64,000 nucleotides of DNA, from assembly GCF_958979055.1 (NCBI RefSeq), contig NC_084886.1:3925001-3989000 (forward strand), given 5' to 3'. The notes beneath the pieces were generated by a model. It ran no database searches, had not been told where the DNA came from, and saw only the letters and a list, made by a program, of their open reading frames with translations. Made by a program: the position numbers and the translations under genes. This DNA comes from Alnus glutinosa. Taxonomy: Eukaryota; Streptophyta; Magnoliopsida; Fagales; Betulaceae. Positions 31,974 to 44,700 of this stretch are shown piece by piece (the first letter of the stretch is position 1; every line of letters starts with the position of its first letter).

Positions 31974-33297
31974 GAATTATAATTCTACATGGGATGGCAC
32001 AAAAGCCTAGATGCTTAGACAAATTACTTTTTTATTATTTTCTTTTTTTTATGATCACATGGAAGAATAACCTTCCATCACAATACTTTTTTCTGTAAAG
32101 AATCACCTTCAATCACAATCATTAAACCATACAAGAACGTCAATCATTTTCTTAATTTAAATAGTATTTAAACTATTTAATAGATTAAGTAAGTTATATA
32201 CATTAACTATTCAAATATAATTAAAGAAATTAATCATTTAACTACAAAAATGGAAAATGGGAAAGGTTCTGACTTCCGGAATACGTCTATAGTTTATATA
32301 GACGTCATCCACCAGTTTGTCTGTTTTATTTTTCAGTGTTATTTATATAACTGAAACAACGGTATTTTGAAGAAAAAAAAATTGAGCCCTTCGTTTTTTA
32401 CAGCAAATGTGCTATAGTTTTACTAAGCCGGATCTGTTTACATATCTCTCTTAATAAATTAGATTAGTTGGAAAATTGTGAAATAATTGAATGAAATATT
32501 AGGCAGAAGCTTGTCACGTGAAACCCATATCCTTCCAGGATAATGGGTATCCTCGTTCTCAGTAGAATACTGACCCTATTATGGCACAAGAGCCTAGGTG
32601 TTTCCACGAATATATAATTCTCAATAGAATAAGCTCTATATATATATATATATATATATACCTTTTTTGTGGTACTGTTATTATTTTATATGATCAGATC
32701 GATGGTTCCTTGGCAATATAATACTCTATAAAATACTTTAACATATATCATATTGCACGACAGCCTGGATGCACATGGTCTCGTGAATCGTGATTGAGCA
32801 AGACATGGTCTATATTTTAGGTTGAAATCATGGATTAAGTAGGTGAGAAACAAATAATTTTTTAATAGATAAAATTAATTAAAAAATATGTGTTTCTCAC
32901 AGAGTGAGAGACACGTTATAATTTTATTAATTGAGTTATAAGAAAAAAATTTGTCATTATATTATTCGACATTGAAATATAACTAAAGATATTATCCATT
33001 TGACTCTACAAATTATAATTTATGTAAAATGTAAAAAAAATTCATCTGTAGGGTTTATATATACTTTCGAATTAATTGAATTAATAAATAATGTTATAAA
33101 AAAATGTGAAAATAGGCTCTGTCCTATCAATCTTGACAGGGCAACGATCATCATACTTTATTTATCATTTAATTTGCTTTGGTATTTCATACATTACATA
33201 TTTGATTTAGCGCATCTTAGGGTGCATCACAATACTCAATAGTCTCGTTATATTTTCAAATTCTCTTAAAAAAAATTTAACAATAGAAAATATTAAT

Positions 33298-33760
33298 GCT
33301 CTGTTTGTTTCGACGTAAAATGTTTTTCATCCTAAAATATTTTTAATGAAATTATTTTTCAGAAAAATATAAAATAAAACAAATGAAGATTTTCCTAAAA
33401 ATATGTTATGGCATTGGCGCTTACGAAATCACTAACGGCGTAAAACGGAATCCAGCAATGTCCGACTATCGTCGCCAAATTTCAGTAATCGGATACCAAA
33501 ATTTGGAGATCTTCGGCAGTAAAGTCGGGCTACTAACAAACTCCAATGTCCGGCAACAACAGATTTCACAAACATGCGTGCAAGAATGAAAAGTTTAAAT
33601 CCAGAAAACGATTTACAGTTTTTCAAAACCGTAAATCGTTTTTCCCAAAATTAAAGAGGTTTTTATGGTCAAACTGAAAATTAATTGCGTTAACTATTAT
33701 TTTCGCCCCCACCAAACACCAAAAAGTGCCGAAAACATTTTTCGTCGAAACAGACGAAGC
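33298..33760. mobile_element. TIR element with TGTTTCGACG ends
   Basis: The left end GTTTGTTTCGACGTAAAATG mirrors the right end, which in reverse complement reads GTCTGTTTCGACGAAAAATG. The 460-bp interior carries AAACGATTTACAG..CCGTAAATCGTTT as a further inverted pair near 33606-33645. No transposase is seen, so it is non-autonomous. Target duplication was not resolved. Confidence 0.6.
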
Positions 33761-34550
33761 ATAAAATAAGAAAATACTCTTATTTATTTTACATCTTACT
33801 AATTGGAAGGTAAATTACTCTTTTACTATTTTATGTGGCGCATATGTACAATTTATACATAGAGGTACAAAAAGACAATTTTCCCTGTTTTCGAATATTA
33901 TCACCGTTAGAGAATACTATAACTTTTATTACAATTTCTTTATAAACTAACATTATAGCTCACGTAATACTTATCACATCTACCACTAAAATATAAATTA
34001 TCACAGATCATGACACTTACCATTTTACAAATCAATTTGGCAGACGACGTGAGTTTGTAACAGTAATAAAAGTACCATTTTCTTTCCAATTTTAGACATT
34101 TTATGATTGGTTCGTAACTTTGTGGGAAAGTCGAAGCAGTCCCCTTCTCTTGAATGGTGACACACTGATACCTATGTGACAGACTCTTTAAAATACAACT
34201 CCCTGATGGCATGATTTGTGAGAAGCTCTAATCAGCAAATTTTGTAACCATATCATTTCCTCTCCTTTCCTCAATAAGTTCACATCCATATCTTACTAGG
34301 AAAAATCATTCAACCGACATTGAAAGTAAAAGACGCTTCTTCTTTTTTTTCCCTATCATTTTAGGAAAAGAAATCTCTCACTGAATGTTCACAACTCTGG
34401 TTACATGCTGGCTACTGTTAATTACCGAGTTCCTTGTATTTCAAACTGATTTGCACTTCACGCCAAAGAAACATCTTACAATCATGATCCCTCAAACTAG
34501 CACCGTTCAATGTACTCAAGACTGACAAGAAGAGAGCAACATAAGAAGGT

Positions 34551-37500
34551 TCAGGTCCGCTTGATCTTTGAAAACGTTCCTGTCTCAGAGAAGTACGTGC
34601 TTTGAGTTCCACTGCCAAGCTGGTGTGCATGAGCCTGTGGATTTGAGAGCTCTATCCCCTGTAGAGAGAAAATGGCGATTGACATCATTGACAGAACACA
34701 AGAATAAATATCAACAAAAATACAAAACCAATAGTAGATTAGCTCAGTTTAGTTTTTCTAATCAAAAGGTTGTGGGTTTAAGATCAAGCAACCAGTTTAA
34801 TAGCAAAGAACTTGAGCATCTTGTAAGGATGAACCCCATAAACATTAAGATTACGCTCAAAAACATTTTTTTTTTCCAAATAAAAAAAACAAAGGTGGAA
34901 CAAATTAGCGTTCAGTGAACTCCCAGTTGGAATGGATTCATCCATACAATTGTAGCATGACCTAATTAAAAGAAAATTGGCTACCCTGTCCAAAACAACT
35001 TTTCTGTGGCAGTTAAATTCCATTTTCACAATATCATGCACTCTGGAAGCCCATTGCTAGCTATACAAACCTTACTGAGTTCAACCTCTAAAAGAGGTTG
35101 ATTCCATAATTCTATATATAGGAACTTCTAATGGTTTAAATCATAGTCTAAATGAGACTCATCTCCATTTGATATTTGAACTGGACAGAAGCCATTGAAG
35201 TCGCATAATGTGCCATGTAATTGCATTTTTCTATGTTAACTTAGGCTATAAAAACAGTGGGTAACAAAATTGAAAATAAAGAAACAATAAAAACAACAGC
35301 AAAGAAAAAGAGAACGATGTTCATGTAGTTGTTGCCAACCTCATGCCAAGAAAAATCAAATGAATTCAATGCCCAGGAGGTAGATCAGGGAGGTGATGGT
35401 GGCAACGAACTCAACGGAGTTGACAATGTTGATAGGGTGGAGTTGTGGATCTTCTCATGCCACCAGGTCAGCAATAAATAGCCCAGGGAGAAGAAGAGGG
35501 TAAAGAAGACCACCATTGGTATGGTAGAGAGGGAGAGGCAAAATCACCAAGTTTTTAGGTTCCTCACCAATTACTACATTTTCGTGGGTTTGATGTGTGT
35601 GGGGGTTTGACGTTCAATCTCAGGTTGACATCCATTGATGGCAGAAATGCCAAGATAAAATCAAGTGATGGGTGATAGATGGTGGATGCCCATCAATGCA
35701 GATGCACTTTCCTTTTGCCAAATGCAGGTTTTAAAACAATGTGTTTTAGTAGGATGGGATTTTAAATGGGTAGAGCTTCTGCCACTTTAGATTTGCTGAA
35801 ATAAGATCTTGGCCATGAACTGACCTCTGTCCTGTTGATATGCAACTGGAGAGGAGCCGTATCCCTAATTCAAATACTACCCCTTATACCATATGCGAAA
35901 ATTGAATATTCATAGATGACTAAGATACTTAAGCATGTCAAGGAACACTATCATTTTGGGTATAAGTTCCCAAAACTGGCATTAGGGCTTTGCTCACATT
36001 TTTTAACCACATACGCTTCCTATTTAAAAGCTTATACACATTACAGAGAGTCCATGAAAAGGGTAAAAAGTAGTACAAACCTGCACTGGTGTAAATGCTA
36101 AACTTGAAGTCAATCCTGAGGAAGCACCACTACTTCCATAATTCTTTTCCTTAAATCTGAAAGCATTATGTAGCCCATGAGATAAATAGACAAGGTTGAT
36201 GCTGAAATTTAGCTGATAGAAACCACAATGGAAATAGAAATGGTAATCCAACACAAATTCCAACTACTAAAATAAGAAATTACAAAATAGCTTGTCAGAC
36301 TAGCAGCATGGCCAGAAAAAAAAAAAAAAATAATAATAATAATAATATAATTGAAGGCCAAAGTGGAAGACTGACTTCTTAGTAACTTTTGCAGCAAGTT
36401 TGCTCTGACCAATTGATACACGCAGCTTGCCGCTCCCAGCCTGACCGAGCATTCCATAGCCCTCTCCCAGTCCATCCCCTGTCATCAAGGAGCATAAACA
36501 GTAAGGAGTATGAAATGGGTAACGTACTAACGTCAACTGGCAGAATACTTTCAGGTGTCAATTTACAACAGCAGACTGTATTTAAGGACAATGAGTTACC
36601 AAATGAAAATGGTATTATGAATTTATGGTAGAAACATCAGGAAAGATGCTAACAAGTAGAGATATTTACCTTAATCCTCAAAAATGCAACCCAACTAAAT
36701 CAATCAATAAATAAGAGGTACAGACTTCAACAACATAATTTAAAAATGAAAATTTCATATTCAGAAAATAGGCATTAGTGGGACTTGCATATGTCAAAAA
36801 TATATTTTCGCCCTTACCAACTAAAAGCTTAACATTATAACATTGTGGATATGGGAAAAATAAAGCAGAAGAACCTAATTTACAATTAGCAATTACTCAA
36901 AATTGGAACAAGCTGAAGAAAGCAAACTTTACCTAAAGAACTCTCTTCAGGTACACCAAATTGCATCCTATTAGCCAGCTTCCTCATGTCTGTTATCGCA
37001 TATCTGAAGTATGAAATATTAGCAAAAGTATTACACAATACCGATTTCATTTAAATAAAAAATAAAAAATTAAGAAGAAATTAAGCTGTAGAAAGCAATT
37101 AAAAAAATGCAATACCTTTCCTTCATCTTCCTCAGTCGACGACCACCTCTCTTCTTTTTAGGCTCAGAATCAGGCACTGGAAGTGGTTTAGGTTGCTTTG
37201 CAGGAGGTGGCTCTTGCCACTTCTCAATTTTCTTACGGACCTCTTCTCGTAAGTTTCTTCCAGTATTTCCTGATGGGTCTCCTCTGGTGGAATCTACTCT
37301 TGCTGCAAGTGTTGACTTTGCAGCCAAGAGCCGGCAAGCACGCATCCTCAAAGATGGAGGTGTAGATTGAAATATCTCTGTTTGTTCCATATACCCCACA
37401 CGAAATTGTGATGTTGCAGTAGAAAACCCAGCAAGGTTCTTTTTCTTTGCACCTAGAAGCTGAACATTACAAGCAGGCATCTTAGCTAACGCTGCAAGAC

Positions 37501-38566
37501 CACCAGCAGTCCCCATAAGTTTAGCTGCAACAGCACTCCCAACAATAGTAGAAAGATTTGGCGCGATATATCCCATTCTACTTTCTACAAAGTCAAGGAC
37601 CTTTTTCTTTGCTGCATCAAGAGCGAGAGCTCGATCACATGCATCAATTGTCTTATTAAGAATTTCTTCAGGAAGTGGCTTGCCACTTGTAGTCGATGCT
37701 GTAACTGACACAACCATAATAATAGCCGATGGTAGAAGCCCTTCCAGATCAACCAGTGTCAAATCCATTTCATTCCCAATCTTCTTAACAACACGAGCAT
37801 AATCAATTGGGTGATGCACAAGTGATTCAAGCTCTGGAAATTTCAACCGGTACTTGTCACGAATAAAATTGTGGATAATAACAATTTCATTCTCAATGTC
37901 AACTGACAAAGCATTACAGTCCACAATCAGCAAGTATTCAGGATCATCTTCCAAAACCATCCCATGATTTGAGATATCAGAACCTTTCTGGAGTGCATCA
38001 TCCACCTTCTGCCAATCATCAACAATATAAACCAAAATACCAACATCAATAGGCATATCTAGTTAAAATGAACAAAGCATAGACAACGGTCAAATTATAA
38101 ACCTAAAACCTGCAAGAAAATATCACAAGGCACAAAAAGAAGAAGAAGGAAAAAAAAAAAAAAAAAAAAAAAAGGACCACGCAGAATCTTCAATGCAAGA
38201 GAGATTGAACCAAACATGTTCCATTGCAGAACTGGAAAATATTAAATCAACCAAATAATAATAAGAATGGGAGAATAATACAACACAAACATAGAACTTT
38301 CATTTCTTTTTCTTTTAAATGCCATGCCATGTGAAAATAGAAGCACATGCAAAATTAGGAATGACCTGCATAATATCAAGATATCTCTGGGTTTTCTGCA
38401 ATTTTGAAACACTATCAAGATCATCATAGTTAAGAGTTTCTATGTCCGCCATGTCCCCATCGACATCTTCCTCCATATTTCCAGCATCAACATCATCTTC
38501 CTCCTAAAAGAAGACAGGAACATAATATTTATGATGCCAAAGCTGAAAAAATATTAATCAAAGAAA

Positions 38567-38606
<40 letters not shown>

Positions 38607-39584
38607 CAATGGTATTGTTTACACAAAACAGAAATACTCACAAGAAGATCAGCGTCATTGTCAGATAGTTCATCAAGGTCTGCAAGGAAAGAATCAGCAA
38701 GAGTTGCCTGCAGTCAACAAAAAATATGTAAAAAATAGGAATAAAGAAAATGAAGGTATCACATATAATAGCATTTATAAGTAACTGGGTATAAAAATGA
38801 AAATAGTCCAAAAGAACGCAACAAGCTCTCATGCGCAAGTAGTTCTTAGCAAATGTTTATGAGATCCCATGATAAAAAATAGAAGAATGAGCATTGACGG
38901 CCCTGTCTAATTTCCACAATTTGATTGGTGCTAAACCACAGTAGTATCACCATATTCGATGCAATTGAAAACTTGAATTTTTTTCATTCATTTCACTCAT
39001 CACTTTTTTTGTGCAAAATGTCTCATTGATTATGCAACATAGTGTCAAGTTAGTAAAAATGAAACAACTATTAAAAGTGCATGTACTTGGATTCCCTCAA
39101 AGAAGAATAACAACTTTTGAGTTCCAAATGGTTCGGTAAAGAACTCAAAAGATTATCCTACTTACATCCAACTAAATCATAACCCACATACCACGAAAGA
39201 ACTTTAAATGCCTTCGAAACATTTTCGATGAGGAAGCATAACAATATGGCCCTTAGAATGCCACAGTAAGTGGCAAAGCATACTAGACCAACCAAAACTA
39301 TGCTAAACAAAATCATCAAGAAGTTCCTCATAGTGATTTATACTATAACACCCCAAGGCCAAAACCCAATAAGCAAAATATCAAAATTAATCTTTCATCT
39401 ACTGAAAACTATTATGGAATTAACATTCATAAAATTCTCATTATGATATCATAATTAGTTACTTCCAAAATGTGTTGCATAAAATACACATGATAATTAA
39501 GCAAAAAGTCAATAACCTCAATTTCAGTTCCGAAATAAAGGGGCAGTGCAGGAAAACAAGAAAATTAAATTAACAACTAACCAT
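34551..39584 (-). CDS. PRP31: U4/U6 snRNP splicing factor PRP31
   Basis: Eight coding exons (39584-39582, 38707-38642, 38503-38366, 38008-37116, 37003-36933, 36478-36376, 36156-36081, 34658-34551) join in phase to 485 residues, the length recalled for Arabidopsis PRP31 (At1g60170). The protein binds U4 snRNA with the 15.5K protein and holds the U4/U6.U5 tri-snRNP together. It has an acidic N-terminus (DELSDNDADL), a coiled-coil/NOSIC part (IENEIVIIHNFIRDKY, FPELESL), the NOP domain (NLSTIVGSAVAAKLMGTAGG, LAALAKMPACNVQLLG), and the C-terminal Prp31 domain (KKKRGGRRLRKMKER, MQFGVPEES, GMLGQAGSGKLRVSI). The start is unusual: ATG forms the last three bases of its exon (donor GTTAGT), so the codon is split from the rest by an 874-bp intron. 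Confidence 0.94.
34735..34890 (+). repeat. Possible SINE in PRP31 intron 7
   Basis: GATTAGCTCAGTTTAG (A-box-like) and GGTTGTGGGTTTAAGATC (B-box-like) are about 25 bp apart. A T/A-rich tail follows near 34866-34890. This fits a tRNA-derived SINE; no flanking duplication was confirmed. Confidence 0.35.
35325..35635 (-). pseudogene. HMG-CoA reductase 5'-end pseudogene in PRP31 intron 7
   Basis: Read from an ATG at 35635, the translation gives MDV.., KPPHTSNPRK and, in shifting frames, LPLYHTNGG, VVFFTLFFSLGYLLLTWWHE, KIHNST and SLIYLLG. These match, in order, the N-terminus and first membrane segments of plant HMG-CoA reductase (MDVRRR.., LPLYLTN, VFFTLFFS, REKIRNST, IYLLGFFG). Stops and at least one frame change break it, and the catalytic domain is absent. 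It is a 5' fragment, so it is not a simple 3'-anchored retrocopy. It lies in the same orientation as PRP31 and is removed with its intron. Confidence 0.75.
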
Positions 39585-40018
39585 TCTTTCAAACTTCAAT
39601 CGAATAAGCTCAGGTGGAATTCAATCTTCTAGGGTTTTCCCTGATTTCGAAAAAAGAGAGGAAATGGTTAGGAATCTAAATCCCTAAATCGACTACAAAC
39701 CTTGATCGAAGAGAAAAGAAAGAGACATTAGTACCTCTATGGAATTTTGAGACGCTAGGCTTCTTCACTAGGCGCGAGGAAAACACTTGTGGAGAGCGGG
39801 TACCGAGTACTAAGTTACTAACCGACTCGGCGAGGATGAGGCGAAGAGGATTTTCCTTCTCTTTTTTCAATTTTTTTATCCTCTATATTTATTTTTGCTC
39901 CTGGGCTGTGGTCTCGGTCGTTTAGCCTTGAAGTGTACATGGGCTGGCCCGGCTTGATATTGTGGACCGTACATGAGGACCTGCCAAGCCCAGCCCAGCC
40001 CAATATACTTTGGATTTT

Positions 40019-40063
<45 letters not shown>

Positions 40064-41737
40064 AAAATCGAGCTAATAGTGACGGCCTCATGAGATATTT
40101 CATTTCAAGAGGATCATATAATTAATTTGGTGATTATATGATAGTTAATGCTTCAAATCAACTTTTCAAATGATTTTGTCAAAAATTATATGCTTCTGTC
40201 ATTCGAGTGCACCAACCATAGAACATGTGAGACTCCTCCTCAATGACTAAAGCCAAGTTGAGAGGAAGGAGCCACTTGAGCAACAACATGATACATGTTA
40301 CATGTAAGACTTTTTTCATAAGGTCTAATTTCTTATCAAGCTTTCGAGGGGTTCATTCAATACATTTTTCTTCTTTCTTTCTTTCCCTAGATACAATAGG
40401 AGGAAGGGATCAAGGTTGGTCTTTTTCACTCTTATGCGAACAAAATAAATAAAATAAAGAGACGTCATAATGTTTCCATAACAATAATGAGAAGCAGCCC
40501 ATTTGACAACAGTATGTGCCCCAAAATTAAAACTCTCCTGAGGACTTTGGTCGCAGACCAACAAGGAAAAAAAGAAAAAAGAAAAATAATGTCTTCAATA
40601 ATAAGAGTTGAAGACCACTCATAACATAAGTTGACATTGTTAATGGCCACCATAATCATGGACTGAGTCCGAGTCTACTTCAGGCAGAATATGCCAAGAG
40701 GTAGAAAAGGAATAGGAAACTTCAATAGCTAATAAGGTGGGATTTTTTTTTTTTTTTCTCTTTCTTTTTCGGTTCAGGCTCGACTAATTATACTAGAGAC
40801 GCTAACAATAGACAACAACACCCCCCAAACACAACTTAGAACTTTCATTCTATTGTGCTTTCCAAAAAGCAAGGAGTTTTGGGAACAAAGCTCTCGAATT
40901 TTTATATATATATATATATAATATTTTAAGGAGAAAGTTGATAAGTTATGAGACATTGAGAATGGAAGGATAGTTTTTCCAACAACTAACATGAATGTAA
41001 CGATATCTTTAATAAAAATAAATAAAAATAAAGAAGAAGAAGAAGAAGAAAAAGTTAAATTCATCCCGAGATGCCACTCATTTTTGTTTCGGCTAACAAA
41101 GTTGAAAAATTTACAATGTACTTCTCAAGTTTTCAAAATAAATAATAAAATAAAATAAAATAAAATGGGGTGGCCAGCCAATGGGGGTGGCCGCGCGTCA
41201 CCCCCGACCACCTCTCGGGATGGCGCGTGGCCACCCCCATTGGTTGGTGGTGGCAACTAGCAACCACCCTTAGTATTTTTTTTTCTATTTATAAAAAAAA
41301 AAAAAAAAAAAAAAAAATTGTTTTATTAACTTTATAATTTTTTATTTTAATGGATATATGTTAGCTTCTTATTGAATATAACATGGCTAACTAAAGAGTA
41401 AAATGACGTCATTTTGGAGTGAGGGTAAAACAGATAAATTTACATAAAAAAAAAAAAGAAAAAAGAAAAAGAAAAAAAAAGAGAGAATGATGTTACACGT
41501 ACGTAGTCAAAATTTTGTTTAATTTGATAGTCAAACCAGATATGATGGCTAAATTGAAAATTTAAAAAACTTGAAATTTGATGACAGAATTGGAAATTGA
41601 TGTCTGATGACAACTTTCGGAGGAGGAATTGTATTTAACCCAAAAACATGAATGAACGATAAATGTAACCGTCTTAACATATTATCACTGACCGTAGCTT
41701 GGCAAAGAAGCACAGGCTTCTTAACCTGCACCACCAA
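39585..41737. other. Intergenic region between PRP31 and PRIN2-like genes
   Basis: The divergent promoters of PRP31 (-) and the PRIN2-like gene (+) lie at the two ends, about 2.1 kb apart. The PRP31 5' UTR and possibly a further leader intron fall within 39585-39850. A T tract of about 42 bases (40022-40062), a (TA)n run near 40904-40920 and a GC-rich foldback (41165-41275) are present. No gene is seen. Confidence 0.5.
41165..41275. repeat. GC-rich foldback with GGGGGTGGCC arms
   Basis: CCAATGGGGGTGGCCGCGCG on the left pairs with CGCGTGGCCACCCCCATTGG on the right around a short loop, in very AT-rich surroundings. The motif family is the same as in the core of the element at 42452-43119. Confidence 0.7.
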
Positions 41738-44700
41738 ATGCCAATGGCGCTCTACACCTCCAATCTAATCTCCACCCCTGTAATCACTCCCGCCAAATCC
41801 AACACTCTTTTCCTGCGCTCTCCCTCCCTTATCCTGCGCCTTCGTTCCCCTACACCTTGTTCCTCCACTCTCTCTGCAAAACCCATCTCCCAATCTGTTT
41901 TCGCAAACCCTCTCAGAGCCTCACCGCCCCGCCAGTACGTATACCCCAACCCCATCCCCGAATTCGCAGAAGCTGTGAGTACCACTGCGTTTGTGACAGT
42001 AAATGCATGTATGTGAATTTTCTTGGTTTTTACGCGTTTTCTATGCTGTATTGTTATCTATGTACTATTGCAGGAGACCCAGAAGTTTAGGGCTGAGCTT
42101 CTGAGGAAGCTTTTGAAGGACAAGGACACGTTCGGGGATGAACTTGACGAGGTCATAGATGTATGTGCAGAGGTAGGTACTCTTTCACTTTGTATACCAA
42201 ATTTTCAGACTAATATTGTCAGTGGGTGTTCGTTATTTTAAGCAATTAATTTATTGTGGTTTTTTTTTTTTTTTTTTTTTTTGTTTGAGAAATAAGAATC
42301 ATTATTTGGTGCTGAATAATCATCTGAATGACATTGTGTGATAATTAGTTTCGTTAGAGTCTTAGAGAGTGGAATGTGTCAATGGCGGCTTTTTGGTTAT
42401 CGGAGAAAAATTTGAAGGGGGTGTTATTGCATAGGGAATAACTTCAATCAGGCAGTAGAACCAAGAGGTTTTTGCCCTCCAATGAAATATTGACACCTCA
42501 ACATTAAACAGGAAAAATAAATATTTGCAAAACTTAGCAAAACACTGGATGTAAACCATCAATTTCACTCTTTTAGTCTTAAAAAAAAAAAAAAAAAAAA
42601 ACCAAAAAAAAAACCATCTCAGCCCAGAAGCCACCGCCGCCACCACAGCTACTGCCCCACGTCGGAATTGAGGTGGCTGCTACCGGGCCGCGTGGCCACC
42701 CTTGGGATCTGGGGGTGGCTTTTGGGCCACCCCTAAATCCATCTAGGGGTGGCCCGATGGCCACCCCCGGCCACTAGGGAGTGGTCGCGCGACTACCCCC
42801 AGTGGCCGAGGGTGGTGATTCCGGCGAAATCTGGAAACGGGGGTGGTGATTCCAGCGACGTCTACATGTTTCCAGCGAAATCTGGAAATTTCCTAGCAGC
42901 TGGCGGCGGCGTCTAGCGTGGAGCAGTGGCGGCGGCGGAGGAGGTGATGGCGGCATCTGGGTGGGCAGTCATTGGGAGTTTTTTTGTTTTTGTTTTTTTT
43001 CATATTAAAAAAAGTATAAAAAGAGATTAGATTTAATGTTTTGCAAACAATTATTTTTCTTGTTATAGGCTGATGTGTCAATCTCTTATTGGTGGGCATA
43101 AAACCCCTGTTTTCTACCCTGACTGGACAAAAGGGGCTCGCTTTTGCATATATTCACTTGCATGTAGGATCGTATTTTTGGCTAGCTGATTTTGCTACTC
43201 ATAAATCAAGTAGTACTTGAGCACCACCCACTCGTGAAAAAGTCTGAGTGAGGGACGTAGATAAAAGATTTTGCCTTGACCAATTATCGTATTAAAATGT
43301 CTCTTAGAAAGCTTGTCTCATGTGGTCCATATTTCAGTTAGTTGTATGAGACTCTTGGAAAAGTTCTCAAGAGAGAAATTGGTCAGGTTCTTGGAGCGCA
43401 TGGAGCTCTATAATTTTGAGATATCTTTCTTACACACGTGCCTCTTTTTTGGAAGGATACTGATTTCGTGTTTGCTGTGATAAGTGCTAGTCGAAGATAA
43501 CCGGACTTATGGTTTCAAGCCGGGCCATCTTTGTATTGAAATTTCCACCTTCACTGTTTTCTTCCAGTCGAGGGTTTAAATCATCTTCAAATACTCAATC
43601 TCATCTTCAATCCTAAACTGTCACAAGCTAAGAAATTAGCTTTTCAAAGAAAAAAGAAACTCTAAATTTTATTATTCTTAAACCGCGCATTCCAAAACTA
43701 ATTTTTCAATACAATTAGGACACTTTTATAATAGTAAACATAAGGCTTAAAAAGGAAGGGAACTAATGCTAGAATCAATCTAAGTTGGAAAACTTCTTAA
43801 ATATAAAAGAGAAATGCTACTTTGGATTCTGTTGTCATTCTTCTATCATTTTTCGTTGATGTGCCATTGTCAATTCCCAATTGGATTTTTTTTTTTTCTT
43901 TTTAATTAAGATTGATCTAAAAGTAGATTGACAGTACCATGTCAGTAGAGAATGATAAAAGGACCAAAGAATGATTTATAACACATCTCAATATAAAAAG
44001 CCTTACTACTACTAGCAATAATTTAAAGATGGGAAAGATTCAGCTAATATGTTAATTGCTAAACTAATATGGAACCTAATCAAGCTGAAAGATGGAAATA
44101 AAATCATGTGGATTTCACGGTCTTTCAAAAATCCTTCCCATATGTGTTTAGTAGCCTAGAACCCGCTTGAGCTGAAGCTTCAGTGGAACTCTCTGGAGGT
44201 GCTCTACTTGAGCCCCCATTGAGTGGCGCTCAACCAGAGCATTCTGTCTGCTTCGCCCTTTGCGCTCCACTTGAGCATTGGTTGAGCAGGGCTCGAGCAG
44301 AAAATTCTGCCACTCCAAACCTGTGCCACTGCTTGAGCACCCGTCGAGTGATACTCCCTGATAGCACCGGGACTGCAACGCCGCTCGAGCACCAGACGAG
44401 TGGCGCTCGATAGGTGTCTCCTGGGTTGTCCTACATCACATCTACATGTGCCTGATGAGTCTCTTTGTGTATTAGGGTCCCTCTTCAACTCATGAAGGTG
44501 AACAATGTGATTGTTGTAGTCTGTAAACCAGATTCAGGCTGGACAGCAATAGAGTGGAAAATATTGAAGTTGAAATCATTTATCAGCAAATTTAATAAAA
44601 TATCCAATACTGTTCTGAAACAAGAAGGTTTGTCTTTATTCATACATGCTTCTTTTGCCCAAAGCTAGTTAAAAGAAGACAGGTATCCTAGCATGTGTGG

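Larger units (their letters stand above)
30831..34550. other. Gene-poor intergenic region, ALDH to PRP31
   Basis: About 3.7 kb without a gene. It contains a SINE-like fragment, a near-perfect MITE, a TA microsatellite at 32636-32660 and a TIR element at 33298-33760. The upstream end is the ALDH promoter and the downstream end is the PRP31 3' flank. Confidence 0.5.

Noticed and set aside
40022-40062. T tract of about 42 bases as a possible retroposon tail
   Set aside because: No adjoining element body or target duplication could be seen; it is recorded only as a homopolymer.
41699-41737. A longer PRIN2-like N-terminus beginning at 41699
   Set aside because: It would start with TTG. The first ATGs in frame are at 41738 and 41744.
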